Shown here one piece after another: positions 1 through 6,414 of a stretch of DNA of 6,414 nt. The stretch's first letter is position 1. Each line of letters begins with the position of its first letter. The DNA is taken from assembly GCA_019090365.1 (NCBI GenBank), contig JAHRWC010000319.1, positions 1-6,414 of the forward strand, given 5' to 3'. Under the pieces are notes generated by a model. The model worked only from the letters and a program-made list of their open reading frames with translations. It ran no database searches and was not told the DNA's origin. Made by a program: the position numbers and the translations under genes. Origin of the DNA: Flavobacteriaceae bacterium. GTDB lineage: Bacteria > Bacteroidota > Bacteroidia > Flavobacteriales > Flavobacteriaceae.

Positions 1-839
1 ATCGTGTCTCGAAAATTTAATCCAAATAAGGAAGAGGCACTACCTACAGTACTTGGATTGCTTTTATAAATGGCTAACTCTAAAAATCCTGAAGAATTCC
101 ATAAGGCTAATTTTTTACCATCTTCTTCACGTTTATCTTGTGGAGCATCAAAATTAATTGCATCACTATAATGTGTGTGAACAACACTAAAATTAGCAGT
201 TCTTGCACTTATTTTAAAGGATCTTCCTTTTCCAATTTTTTCGAATAACTTTTTTGAAATATTACAGATTACATTTCCATAATTATCAATATAAATTACA
301 TTTCCTATAATTTGACTGGCATCATTATTTATAACAGGCTTTATACCCGTAAGCTGATTTAAGCCTCCATTTTCTGGTAATAAATCGATAATAGATTTAC
401 CAATCACTTCAAGTGTGCCTCCTCGTGCAATATGGCAGGCTACTTTCACAAAAACATCTAATACTGGAAAATTTGTATCAATGCGATCATGAATATTTAT
501 TTCTACAATTTTTTCGGGATTTACTTCTGAAGCCAACATAGAAATTATACCGTTATTGGCACAAATAAAATAATGACCATCTAAACATACCGCAATGTGC
601 TTATTTTCAGGGTTTAATTCGGAATCTATACCAACGATATGAATACTACCTTTAGGAAAACTTTTATATGCATTCTGAATGATATAGGCAGCTTCGGTTA
701 AATGAAATGGAGAAACAGAATGAGAGATATCAACAATTTTCACATCTTCTAATTCATTATAGATTGCTCCTTTTACCGCACCAGCAAAGTGATCTTTCTC
801 TCCAAAGTCTGTTGTAAGCGTAATAATTGCCTTTGGCAT
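1..839 (-). CDS. SAM hydroxide adenosyltransferase (DUF62) family protein, C-terminus cut by window edge
   Basis: Reading from an ATG at 839-837 gives 279 codons with no stop before base 1. The family is usually about 260-290 residues, so only a few C-terminal residues should be missing. Known members split S-adenosylmethionine with water into adenosine and methionine; relatives use halide. The N-terminal family signature is clear: ITLTTDFGEKD at residues 6-16, followed by AVKG at 21-24. HIVGIDSELNPEN (67-79) corresponds to the VVDPGVG..R segment, and ANNG (94-97) to the usual PDNG. The C-terminal barrel is present, with YIDNYGNVICNIS at about 205-217. The SAM hydrolase triad is Asp-Arg-His. 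Asp72 is kept, but the Arg position appears to be Asn79 and the His of the usual FHGRD is Pro125 (FPVLDVF), so activity cannot be assumed. There is no signal peptide, so it is probably cytoplasmic. It is divergent from phoH. Family assignment is firm; catalytic function is not. Confidence 0.9.
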   Translation of the reverse strand, partial: MPKAIITLTTDFGEKDHFAGAVKGAIYNELEDVKIVDISHSVSPFHLTEAAYIIQNAYKSFPKGSIHIVGIDSELNPENKHIAVCLDGHYFICANNGIISMLASEVNPEKIVEINIHDRIDTNFPVLDVFVKVACHIARGGTLEVIGKSIIDLLPENGGLNQLTGIKPVINNDASQIIGNVIYIDNYGNVICNISKKLFEKIGKGRSFKISARTANFSVVHTHYSDAINFDAPQDKREEDGKKLALWNSSGFLELAIYKSNPSTVGSASSLFGLNFRDT

Positions 840-854
840 ATTGTTGATATTTTA

Positions 855-888
855 TTGAATCTGTTACCACAAAAATACTGTACTTTTG
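855..888 (+). promoter_or_regulatory. Bacteroidota-type promoter for phoH-purC
   Basis: TACTTTTG (881-888) is an exact TAnnTTTG -7 box. A TTG at 855-857 lies 23 bases upstream, the long limit for a -33 element, so this half is weaker. Transcription would start near 894, leaving a leader of about 48 bases before the TTG start at 942. The promoter lies across the divergent promoter of the DUF62 gene. Confidence 0.5.
870..888. repeat. 19-base near-palindrome holding both divergent -7 boxes
   Basis: CAAAAATACTGTACTTTTG is symmetric about base 879 with a single mismatched pair (875/883). Its left arm, read on the minus strand, is the -7 box TATTTTTG. Its right arm, on the plus strand, is the -7 box TACTTTTG. 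The symmetry could be only the result of two back-to-back -7 boxes, or it could also be an operator for a dimeric regulator. The sequence does not decide between these. Confidence 0.5.
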
Positions 889-900
889 TTAGTAGCAAAA
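870..900 (-). promoter_or_regulatory. Bacteroidota-type promoter for the DUF62 gene
   Basis: On the minus strand, TATTTTTG (877-870) matches the Bacteroidota -7 consensus TAnnTTTG. TTTTG (900-896) matches the -33 TTG/TTTG element, with an 18-base spacer, which is within the 17-23 range reported for Flavobacterium. Transcription would begin near 863, giving a leader of about 25 bases before the ATG at 839. A second -7-like box, TAGTTTTG (903-896), lies upstream but has no good -33 partner. This is a match by eye; no transcript data were available. Confidence 0.6.
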
Positions 901-941
901 CTATTTTGCATAAGAAATATAAATTCTAAAAATTACTGCTT

Positions 942-1895
942 TTGAACGAACTTATTATCGAATTATCTGAGATTAGTCCACGCGATTTTTTTGGACAACA
1001 AAATGCAAATATAGACTTATTAAAACAACACTTTCCGAAGTTAAAAATCGTCGCTAGAGGAAATAAAGTGAAAGCTTATGGAGATGAAGAAATATTAGAG
1101 GAATTTGATAAACGATTATCCATGTTACTTGAACATTTTGCTAAATACAATAAGCTAGATGAAAATGTAATAGAACGTGTATTAATGAGCCATAGTAAAG
1201 CTGATTATGAAACTCCTGCTAGTTCTAATGATGTTTTAGTTCATGGTGTGAGTGGTAGAAAGATAAAACCACAAACTGCAAATCAGCGTAAGTTGGTGCA
1301 ATTAATGTATAAAAATGATATGGTTTTTGCTGTAGGTCCAGCAGGAACAGGAAAAACGTATACAGGAGTTGCTTTAGCAGTAAAAGCATTAAAAGAGAAA
1401 CAAGTAAAACGAATTATTTTAACACGTCCAGCAGTGGAAGCGGGTGAGAAATTAGGATTTTTACCAGGAGATTTAAAAGAAAAATTAGATCCATATATGA
1501 TGCCTCTTTATGATGCATTGCGTGATATGATACCTGCTGAAAAATTAGAGTCAAATATTGAAAAAGGAGTGATTCAGATTGCACCTTTAGCATTTATGAG
1601 AGGTAGAACATTGGATAATGCCTTTGTAATTTTAGATGAAGCTCAAAATACAACCCATGCTCAAATGAAAATGTTTTTAACACGTATGGGAAAAAATGCC
1701 AAATTTATGATTACAGGTGATCCAGGTCAAATAGATTTACCAAGACACACTCTTTCAGGACTTAAAGAAGCATTATTGATTTTAAAGAATGTTGATGGAG
1801 TAGGAATCATTCACTTGGATGATAAAGATGTAATAAGACATAAATTAGTTAAAAAAGTAATTTCAGCTTATAAGGCTATTGAAAACACAGATTAA
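942..1895 (+). CDS. phoH: PhoH-family P-loop ATPase (YbeZ/PhoL-like), TTG start
   Basis: This 317-residue protein has the full PhoH-like core. Walker A is GPAGTGKT (132-139). The family motif [17 protein letters not shown] (161-177) follows, with the [13 protein letters not shown] stretch (181-193). Walker B is FVILDEAQN (228-236), and the sensor motif is [10 protein letters not shown] (258-267). Residues 1-100 form the usual N-terminal part of the cytoplasmic PhoH-like subfamily. The family is related to superfamily 1 helicases; in other bacteria it is tied to RNA handling and ribosome maturation, often alongside the endonuclease YbeY, which is not seen here. The start is well constrained: an in-frame TAA lies at 927-929, only CTG 936 and TTG 942 remain as near-start codons upstream, and the first internal ATG (residue 61) would remove conserved N-terminal sequence. 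No Shine-Dalgarno match precedes it; the leader is A/T-rich. Only two bases separate its stop from purC. The identification is firm; the exact cellular substrate is not known. Confidence 0.95.
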   Translation: MNELIIELSEISPRDFFGQQNANIDLLKQHFPKLKIVARGNKVKAYGDEEILEEFDKRLSMLLEHFAKYNKLDENVIERVLMSHSKADYETPASSNDVLVHGVSGRKIKPQTANQRKLVQLMYKNDMVFAVGPAGTGKTYTGVALAVKALKEKQVKRIILTRPAVEAGEKLGFLPGDLKEKLDPYMMPLYDALRDMIPAEKLESNIEKGVIQIAPLAFMRGRTLDNAFVILDEAQNTTHAQMKMFLTRMGKNAKFMITGDPGQIDLPRHTLSGLKEALLILKNVDGVGIIHLDDKDVIRHKLVKKVISAYKAIENTD

Positions 1896-1897
1896 GA

Positions 1898-2851
1898 ATG
1901 AGTAATACGATTACAGATAACAAATTTACTTTTCCAGGACAAAAAAATGTTTATCATGGAAAAGTTCGAGAAGTATATACCCTAGAAAACGATATATTAT
2001 TAATGATTGCTTCCGATCGCTTAAGTGCCTTCGATGTCGTGATGCCTAAAGGAATCCCTTATAAAGGACAAATATTAAATCAGATAGCTACGCAAATGAT
2101 GCGTGATACAGAAGATTTAGTGCCTAATTGGTTGATTGCAACACCAGATGCAAATGTGGCAATTGGTTATGCATGTGATCCTTTTAAAGTTGAAATGGTG
2201 ATTCGTGGTTATATGAGCGGTCATGCAGCTAGAGAATATAAAGCAGGTAGAAGAATGCTGTGTGGTGTTGAAATGCCAGAAGGAATGATTGAGAACGATA
2301 AATTCCCTGAACCAATCATCACTCCAGCAACGAAAGCTGAAATGGGAGATCATGATGAAGATATTTCTAGAGAAGATATTTTGAAAAAAGGGATTGTTTC
2401 AGAAGAAGATTATATTGTTTTAGAAGATTATACACGAAAATTATTTCAAAGAGGAACTGAAATAGCTGCTAAAAGAGGATTGATACTTGTTGATACTAAG
2501 TATGAATTTGGGAAAACGAAAGAAGGAAAGATAGTATTGATTGATGAAATCCATACACCAGATTCTTCTCGTTATTTCTATGCTGAAGGCTATGAAGAAA
2601 GACAAACAAATAAAGAACCCCAAAAACAACTATCAAAAGAGTTTGTGCGTCAGTGGTTAATCCAAAATAATTTCCAAGGTTTAGAAGGACAAACTGTTCC
2701 AGAAATGAGCGATGACTATATTGAAACTGTTTCTGAAAGATATATAGAATTGTATGAAAACATTACAGGCGAAACGTTTGTAAAAGCTGATGTTTCCAAT
2801 ATTCAACAGCGAATTGAGGAAAATGTGGGTGATTATTTAAAAAATAACTAA
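1898..2851 (+). CDS. purC: Phosphoribosylaminoimidazole-succinocarboxamide synthase (SAICAR synthetase)
   Basis: The enzyme joins CAIR and aspartate using ATP to make SAICAR in cytoplasmic de novo purine synthesis. Recognisable motifs in order are GKVREVY (21-27, nucleotide-binding N-terminal lobe), SDRLSAFD (39-46), [10 protein letters not shown] (101-110), the family signature [20 protein letters not shown] (137-156), the second signature [11 protein letters not shown] (196-206) and [13 protein letters not shown] (215-227). At 317 residues it belongs to the longer class, with a C-terminal helical extension, rather than the roughly 237-residue E. coli type. It looks complete, ending at TAA 2849-2851. 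The ATG at 1898 lies two bases after the phoH stop, so it is very probably translated from the phoH transcript; no separate promoter is possible in the gap. A terminator hairpin follows directly. Nothing suggests decay or transfer. Confidence 0.97.
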   Translation: MSNTITDNKFTFPGQKNVYHGKVREVYTLENDILLMIASDRLSAFDVVMPKGIPYKGQILNQIATQMMRDTEDLVPNWLIATPDANVAIGYACDPFKVEMVIRGYMSGHAAREYKAGRRMLCGVEMPEGMIENDKFPEPIITPATKAEMGDHDEDISREDILKKGIVSEEDYIVLEDYTRKLFQRGTEIAAKRGLILVDTKYEFGKTKEGKIVLIDEIHTPDSSRYFYAEGYEERQTNKEPQKQLSKEFVRQWLIQNNFQGLEGQTVPEMSDDYIETVSERYIELYENITGETFVKADVSNIQQRIEENVGDYLKNN

Positions 2852-2853
2852 CT

Positions 2854-2888
2854 AACAAAAGGAAATCAAAATGATTTCCTTTTTTGTT
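2854..2888 (+). terminator. Intrinsic terminator of the phoH-purC unit
   Basis: AAAAGGAAATCA (2857-2868) pairs perfectly with TGATTTCCTTTT (2872-2883) around an AAA loop, a 12-base-pair stem. AAC (2854-2856) and GTT (2886-2888) can extend it past a two-T bulge. The 3' arm runs into six consecutive T (2880-2885), so the A-run/T-run pairing doubles as the U-tract of a rho-independent terminator. It begins two bases after the purC stop codon. Confidence 0.85.
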
Positions 2889-2905
2889 ATAGCGTATTAA
2901 AGAAT

Positions 2906-2959
2906 ATGAAAATATTAAATTTATTATTTATAGTATTGATTTGTTCATTTGCACAAGCT
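2906..2959 (+). other. Signal peptide of the VCBS-repeat protein
   Basis: Lys2 is followed by a hydrophobic core (residues 3-15, ILNLLFIVLICSF) and the signal peptidase I site A-Q-A before Gln19. There is no lipobox: the Cys at 13 sits inside the core. This fits Sec export to the periplasm ahead of T9SS passage. It also supports ATG 2906 as the true start. Confidence 0.85.
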
Positions 2960-5900
2960 CAAATAGCTTTTGAGGAAAAAATAGTAGTAGATAATTCTAC
3001 AGTAGTGAATGAGCCTCAAGAAATATTTTTAGCAGACATAGATGGTGATGGTGATTTGGATGTTGTTTCAGCATCTATTTCTTATGATGACAGTAAAATA
3101 GCTTGGCATGAAAATATTGATGGATTAGGTACTTATGCTGATCAACAAATAATTAATTCTGAAATTGAAGAAGCAATTTTTGTATATGCTGCAGATATTG
3201 ATGGAGATGGAGATATGGATGTGCTTTCTGCTTCAATGGCTTTTGAGGGTACGAAAATTGCATGGTACGAAAATTTAGATGGACTTGGCACTTTTGGCTC
3301 TGAGCAATTTATCACCTCAGAATTAGAAGATGCTTCAGTTGTTAAAGCATCTGATTTAGATGGTGATGGCGATTTAGATGTTGTTGTTTCTTCAACAGGT
3401 TTTGATAATAGTTTAGTTGCTTGGTTTGAAAATCTAGATGGTTTGGGAACTTTCGGAGGAGGTTTAATTATTTCTGAAGATGAAAGAATAGGCTCATTAG
3501 AGATTTCAGATATAGATGGCGATGGTGATAAAGATATTATTACAGCATCTTTTATGGACAATAGTATTAAATGGTTTGAAAATTTAAATGGCTTAGGCGT
3601 TTTTAGTATAGGGACCAATATTGCTACTGGTATAGAGGGAGGACATGTAGTTAAAGTTGGAGATGTAGATAATGATGGAGATTTGGATATCTTCTCTGCA
3701 AATTTGAGTGAAGAAAAAATAACATGGTTTGAAAACCTAGATGGATTAGGAAACTTTGGTCCACAAAACGTTATAATATCTAACTTTGAGTATATAATTG
3801 AAATTAATATTTATGATATAGACAATGATGGGGATTTAGATGTTTTTGCCGGAAGTTACACTGGAAACGCCTATGTTTCTTGGTTTGAAAATATGAATGG
3901 TTTAGGAACTTTTGGTTCTGAACAAATAGTATCAGATTATATTGAAAGTATAACTTCTATAAAATTTGGGGACATAGATATGGATGGTGATTCTGATCTT
4001 TTTATTTCTTCTGGAGATCATAGAATTGCATGGTTTGAAAATGAAGATGGAACAGGAGTATTTGGTGAACAAAACCATATTTTAAGTTCTGTTGTTCAAC
4101 CTTACTCAGTAATTTCAGCCGATATTGATGGAGATGGTGATTTGGATATTCTTTCTGCATCTAAAGCAGATAAAAAAATTGCTTGGTATGAAAATTTAGA
4201 TGGGCAAGGAACCATTGGTGTACAAAGAAATATTTCTGTGTTTGCTTTTTTGGCAACTTTTGTTATAGCTGCAGATATTGATGGTGATGGAGATATGGAT
4301 GTGATTACTGATTCAGGTAGTACAGATACTTTAACATGGTTTGAGAACATAGATGGTTTAGGTAATTTTAGTTCAGAAAAAATAGTAGGAACAAATAGCA
4401 CAAAACACTTAAATGTAGTTGATTTAGATTCAGATGGTGATTTAGATATTGTAACAGTATCAGATAGTTCAAATAAATTAGGATGGTTCGAAAACTTGGA
4501 TGGACTTGGAAATTTTGATTCTGAACAATTAATTAATTCTATTGAAGGGCTAACTAAAGTGATTTCAAGTGATATAGATGGAGATAATGATATGGATTTA
4601 ATTACAAGTTCATTTTCCTCAGATATGGTGACATGGCATGAAAACTTGGATGGACAAGGGAATTTTGATGCTGCACAAATTGTTTGGGATCAAAGTTCAA
4701 ACCCTACAGAAGTTTTATCTTCAGACATTGATGGTGATGGAGATATGGATGTAATATCTAGTAATGGAACTAATATAGTATGGCTTGAAAATTTAAATGG
4801 CTTAGGTTCGTTTGGAAATCAACAAATAATTACTACAGAAGTAAATAATCTACAATCAATTTATGTGAAAGATATTGATGCTGACGGGGATCAAGACGTA
4901 ATCTCAGCTTCAAGGTTTGATAATAAAATTGCCTGGTATGAAAATATAGATGGTTTAGGAAATTTTGGTGTGCAACAAATAATATCAACAAATGCTTTAT
5001 ATGCAGCCTCTGTATTTGCAGAAGATATTAATGGAGACGGTAATATGGATGTAATATCATCTTCTATCATAGATAATAAAGTTGCTTGGTATGAAAATTT
5101 AAGTTTGGCAACAAATAACATAAATGGAGTAGTGCGAATGGATTTAGATTCTAATGGATGTAGCCCTGAAGATATACCTATGCCTAATTTAATGATTGTT
5201 AGCGATAATGGTGTTAATACATATTCGACTTTTACATTAGACAATGGAGTGTTCCAGTTTTTTCCTCCTGAAGAAGGTAATTATACAACAACAGTTAGTT
5301 CTGAATTGCCAACTTATTATGAGGCAAGTCCTTTATCACATGAATCCAATTTTGTGGGCCAAGGTAATGTAGATATTGCTGACTTTTGTATTGAACCTAT
5401 TGAATCAATAAACGATTTAAATATTTCATTTTATCCTCTAACAGAAGCTCGTCCTGGGTTTTCATCAATTTATGAGTTGATTTATAGAAATGTTGGAACT
5501 ACTATTCTTGATGGAAGTATAGATTTAATTTTTGATGATTCGAAAATTAATTTTTTAGCAGCAGATGAAACTATTAGTTCTCAAACAAGTAATTCAATAA
5601 GTTTTGATTTTGAAGAGTTTTATCCTTTTGAAACTAAAACAATTAGAATTTATTTCGACGTATTTCCGCCGCCTACAACCGAAAATGATGATGTATTATT
5701 ATTTACAGCTTCAGTTAATCCTATAGCAGGAGATTATACTCCGGATGATAATGTTTTTAGGTTAGAACAAATTGTTGTTGGTTCTTTCGACCCTAATGAC
5801 ATTCAAGTGTTAGAAGGGGAATATTTATTGTATGAAGATGTAGATAAATACTTGCACTACATTATAAGATTTCAAAATACTGGAACTTCTCATGCAATCT

Positions 5901-6414
5901 TTGTAAGAATTACCAATGAATTAGATCCAAACTTAGATTGGAATACATTGCAAATTGAAAATATTAGCCATGATAATAGAATAGAAATTATTAATGGCAA
6001 TGAAGTGACTTTTATTTTTGATTCCATTTATTTACCAGATAGTACTTCAGATGAAGAAGGATCACATGGTTATATAGCATATAAAATTAAGCCTAAAAAT
6101 GATGTTGAAATTGGTGATGTATTTACAAATAATGCAAACATATTCTTTGATTATAACTTACCAATTGCTACAAATACAGTTACTACAACTATTGTAGAAG
6201 ACTTATCAGTTTCAGATAATGCTATAAAAAATCTAAGAATATTTCCTAATCCTACCAGAGGATACATAAACATTCAATCTAATGTGTCGATTGTTTCCGT
6301 TGAGGTAATCAATCAATTGGGACAGATGGTTGTTTCTAAATTGAATTCAGAAGGAATTAAATCTATTAATATTGAACAACTACAAGAAGGATTGTATTTT
6401 ATTAAGCTGAAAGA
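2906..6414 (+). CDS. Secreted FG-GAP/VCBS repeat protein with T9SS type A sorting domain, C-terminus cut by window edge
   Basis: The frame is open from ATG 2906 to the window end (1169 codons plus two bases); I translated it throughout and found no stop or frameshift. Residues 1-18 are a signal peptide ending AQA before Gln19. Residues 44-732 hold fourteen repeats of about 51 residues. Each has an Asp-rich loop (DIDGDGDLD type), a following V-x-S-A strand and a W-[FYHL]-E-N motif, usually followed by a DGLGxFG turn: the FG-GAP/VCBS pattern of calcium-binding beta-propeller blades. Residues 737-830 look like a small SdrB/carboxypeptidase-regulatory-type beta-sandwich (INGVVRMDLDSNGC at 739-752, TFTLDNG later). 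Residues 835-1092 resemble the modules found before sorting domains in Bacteroidota, with GSFDPND (959-965), FQNTGT (989-994) and NIFFDYNLPIATNT (1078-1091), possibly DUF7619. Residues from about 1110 start the sorting domain with FPNP and reach GLYFIKLK at the edge; about 10-20 residues should be missing. No catalytic domain is visible. It is likely exported and surface-attached or released, with a binding role; the ligand is unknown. Confidence 0.93.
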   Translation, partial: MKILNLLFIVLICSFAQAQIAFEEKIVVDNSTVVNEPQEIFLADIDGDGDLDVVSASISYDDSKIAWHENIDGLGTYADQQIINSEIEEAIFVYAADIDGDGDMDVLSASMAFEGTKIAWYENLDGLGTFGSEQFITSELEDASVVKASDLDGDGDLDVVVSSTGFDNSLVAWFENLDGLGTFGGGLIISEDERIGSLEISDIDGDGDKDIITASFMDNSIKWFENLNGLGVFSIGTNIATGIEGGHVVKVGDVDNDGDLDIFSANLSEEKITWFENLDGLGNFGPQNVIISNFEYIIEINIYDIDNDGDLDVFAGSYTGNAYVSWFENMNGLGTFGSEQIVSDYIESITSIKFGDIDMDGDSDLFISSGDHRIAWFENEDGTGVFGEQNHILSSVVQPYSVISADIDGDGDLDILSASKADKKIAWYENLDGQGTIGVQRNISVFAFLATFVIAADIDGDGDMDVITDSGSTDTLTWFENIDGLGNFSSEKIVGTNSTKHLNVVDLDSDGDLDIVTVSDSSNKLGWFENLDGLGNFDSEQLINSIEGLTKVISSDIDGDNDMDLITSSFSSDMVTWHENLDGQGNFDAAQIVWDQSSNPTEVLSSDIDGDGDMDVISSNGTNIVWLENLNGLGSFGNQQIITTEVNNLQSIYVKDIDADGDQDVISASRFDNKIAWYENIDGLGNFGVQQIISTNALYAASVFAEDINGDGNMDVISSSIIDNKVAWYENLSLATNNINGVVRMDLDSNGCSPEDIPMPNLMIVSDNGVNTYSTFTLDNGVFQFFPPEEGNYTTTVSSELPTYYEASPLSHESNFVGQGNVDIADFCIEPIESINDLNISFYPLTEARPGFSSIYELIYRNVGTTILDGSIDLIFDDSKINFLAADETISSQTSNSISFDFEEFYPFETKTIRIYFDVFPPPTTENDDVLLFTASVNPIAGDYTPDDNVFRLEQIVVGSFDPNDIQVLEGEYLLYEDVDKYLHYIIRFQNTGTSHAIFVRITNELDPNLDWNTLQIENISHDNRIEIINGNEVTFIFDSIYLPDSTSDEEGSHGYIAYKIKPKNDVEIGDVFTNNANIFFDYNLPIATNTVTTTIVEDLSVSDNAIKNLRIFPNPTRGYINIQSNVSIVSVEVINQLGQMVVSKLNSEGIKSINIEQLQEGLYFIKLK
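3035..5101 (+). repeat. Fourteen tandem FG-GAP/VCBS repeats (about 153 bases each)
   Basis: The Asp-rich loops begin at residues 44, 97, 150, 202, 253, 304, 356, 406, 457, 506, 556, 607, 656 and 707, so spacing is 49-53 residues. Most loops read D-[IL]-D-x-D-G-D-x-D. Variants include DVDNDGDLD (5), DIDMDGDSD (7), DLDSDGDLD (10), DIDGDNDMD (11), DIDADGDQD (13) and DINGDGNMD (14). Conservation is at protein level; the DNA copies have diverged through synonymous and other changes, so this is an old expansion rather than a recent one. Blades of this type normally build seven-bladed propellers and bind calcium in the loop. Confidence 0.9.
6233..6414 (+). other. T9SS type A C-terminal sorting domain, incomplete
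   Basis: From residue 1110 the protein reads LRIFPNPTRGYINIQ, then VEVINQLGQMV, then LQEGLYFIKLK at the window end. This is the usual order of the T9SS type A sorting domain: FPNP opening strand, 'V.v.n..GQ.v' strand and GLY(F/I)vKl strand. The final strand with its Lys-rich tail is beyond the window. The domain targets cargo to the outer-membrane T9SS translocon, where it is normally cleaved off on export. Confidence 0.9.

Noticed and set aside
895..909. GCAAAA-CTA-TTTTGC inverted repeat as a terminator or riboswitch element
   Set aside because: The stem is only six pairs, mostly A-T, with no downstream T-run. It overlaps the predicted minus-strand -33 element and is too small to support as an independent feature.
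2117..2629. Minus-strand open frames at 2117-2353 and 2441-2629
   Set aside because: Both sit inside the well-supported purC gene, in antisense, and the translations are low-complexity and family-less.
4235..4271. Hydrophobic stretch SVFAFLATFVIAA (residues 444-456) as a possible membrane segment
   Set aside because: It is short, ends directly in the Asp loop of repeat 9 and lies at the normal inter-repeat strand position, so it is better read as core strands of a blade.
3035..5101. Regular 150-base periodicity as a possible CRISPR or satellite array
   Set aside because: The period is set by a protein repeat in one open frame. The DNA copies are diverged and the units are far longer than CRISPR repeat-spacer units.
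3142..5244. Minus-strand open frames at 3142-3618, 4102-4401 and 4891-5244, rich in Ser-Pro
   Set aside because: They lie opposite the repeat-coding frame. The SPSPSIS-like pattern is simply the antisense reading of the DGDGD codons, recurring at the same period. There is no start context or family match.
1..6414. Mobile element, phage, toxin-antitoxin, tRNA or defence system
   Set aside because: I saw no transposase, integrase, terminal inverted repeats, tRNA-like cloverleaf or defence-family motif on either strand; all long open regions are explained by the four genes.

Overview
This window looks like part of a low-G+C Bacteroidota chromosome, most likely from a Flavobacteriia-type organism. 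Four things point there: AT-rich coding sequence; promoter boxes of the TAnnTTTG type rather than the E. coli type; gene starts without a Shine-Dalgarno match; and a long secreted protein ending in a type IX secretion system (T9SS) sorting domain, a feature of this phylum. The species cannot be named from the window.

Layout. Bases 1-839 (minus strand) encode almost all of a SAM hydroxide adenosyltransferase (DUF62) family protein; its last few residues lie before base 1. Bases 840-941 are a short divergent promoter region. In it, two oppositely directed TAnnTTTG-type promoters overlap on one 19-base near-palindrome. Bases 942-1895 (plus) encode a PhoH-family ATPase that starts at TTG. Two bases later, purC (1898-2851) encodes SAICAR synthetase of purine biosynthesis. 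A strong hairpin with a T-rich 3' side (2854-2888) closes this two-gene unit. From 2906 to the window end runs one uninterrupted reading frame of at least 1169 codons. It encodes a signal peptide, fourteen roughly 51-residue FG-GAP/VCBS repeats with Asp-rich calcium-binding-type loops, a region of beta-sandwich-like modules, and a T9SS type A sorting domain cut by the window edge.

How the genes work together. The left part is housekeeping: SAM turnover (if the enzyme is active), an RNA or ribosome-linked ATPase, and a purine pathway enzyme. phoH and purC are almost certainly cotranscribed. The right part is a secreted or surface-anchored protein with no evident functional link to them. Fourteen repeats fit two seven-bladed beta-propellers, which suggests a binding or adhesion role, but no ligand can be read from the sequence.

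There is no RNA gene, CRISPR array, insertion sequence, phage gene or recognisable defence system here. I see no strong case for a wholly new system. The points most worth a second look are the altered catalytic positions in the DUF62 protein, the overlapping divergent promoters, and the two-times-seven repeat architecture of the surface protein.
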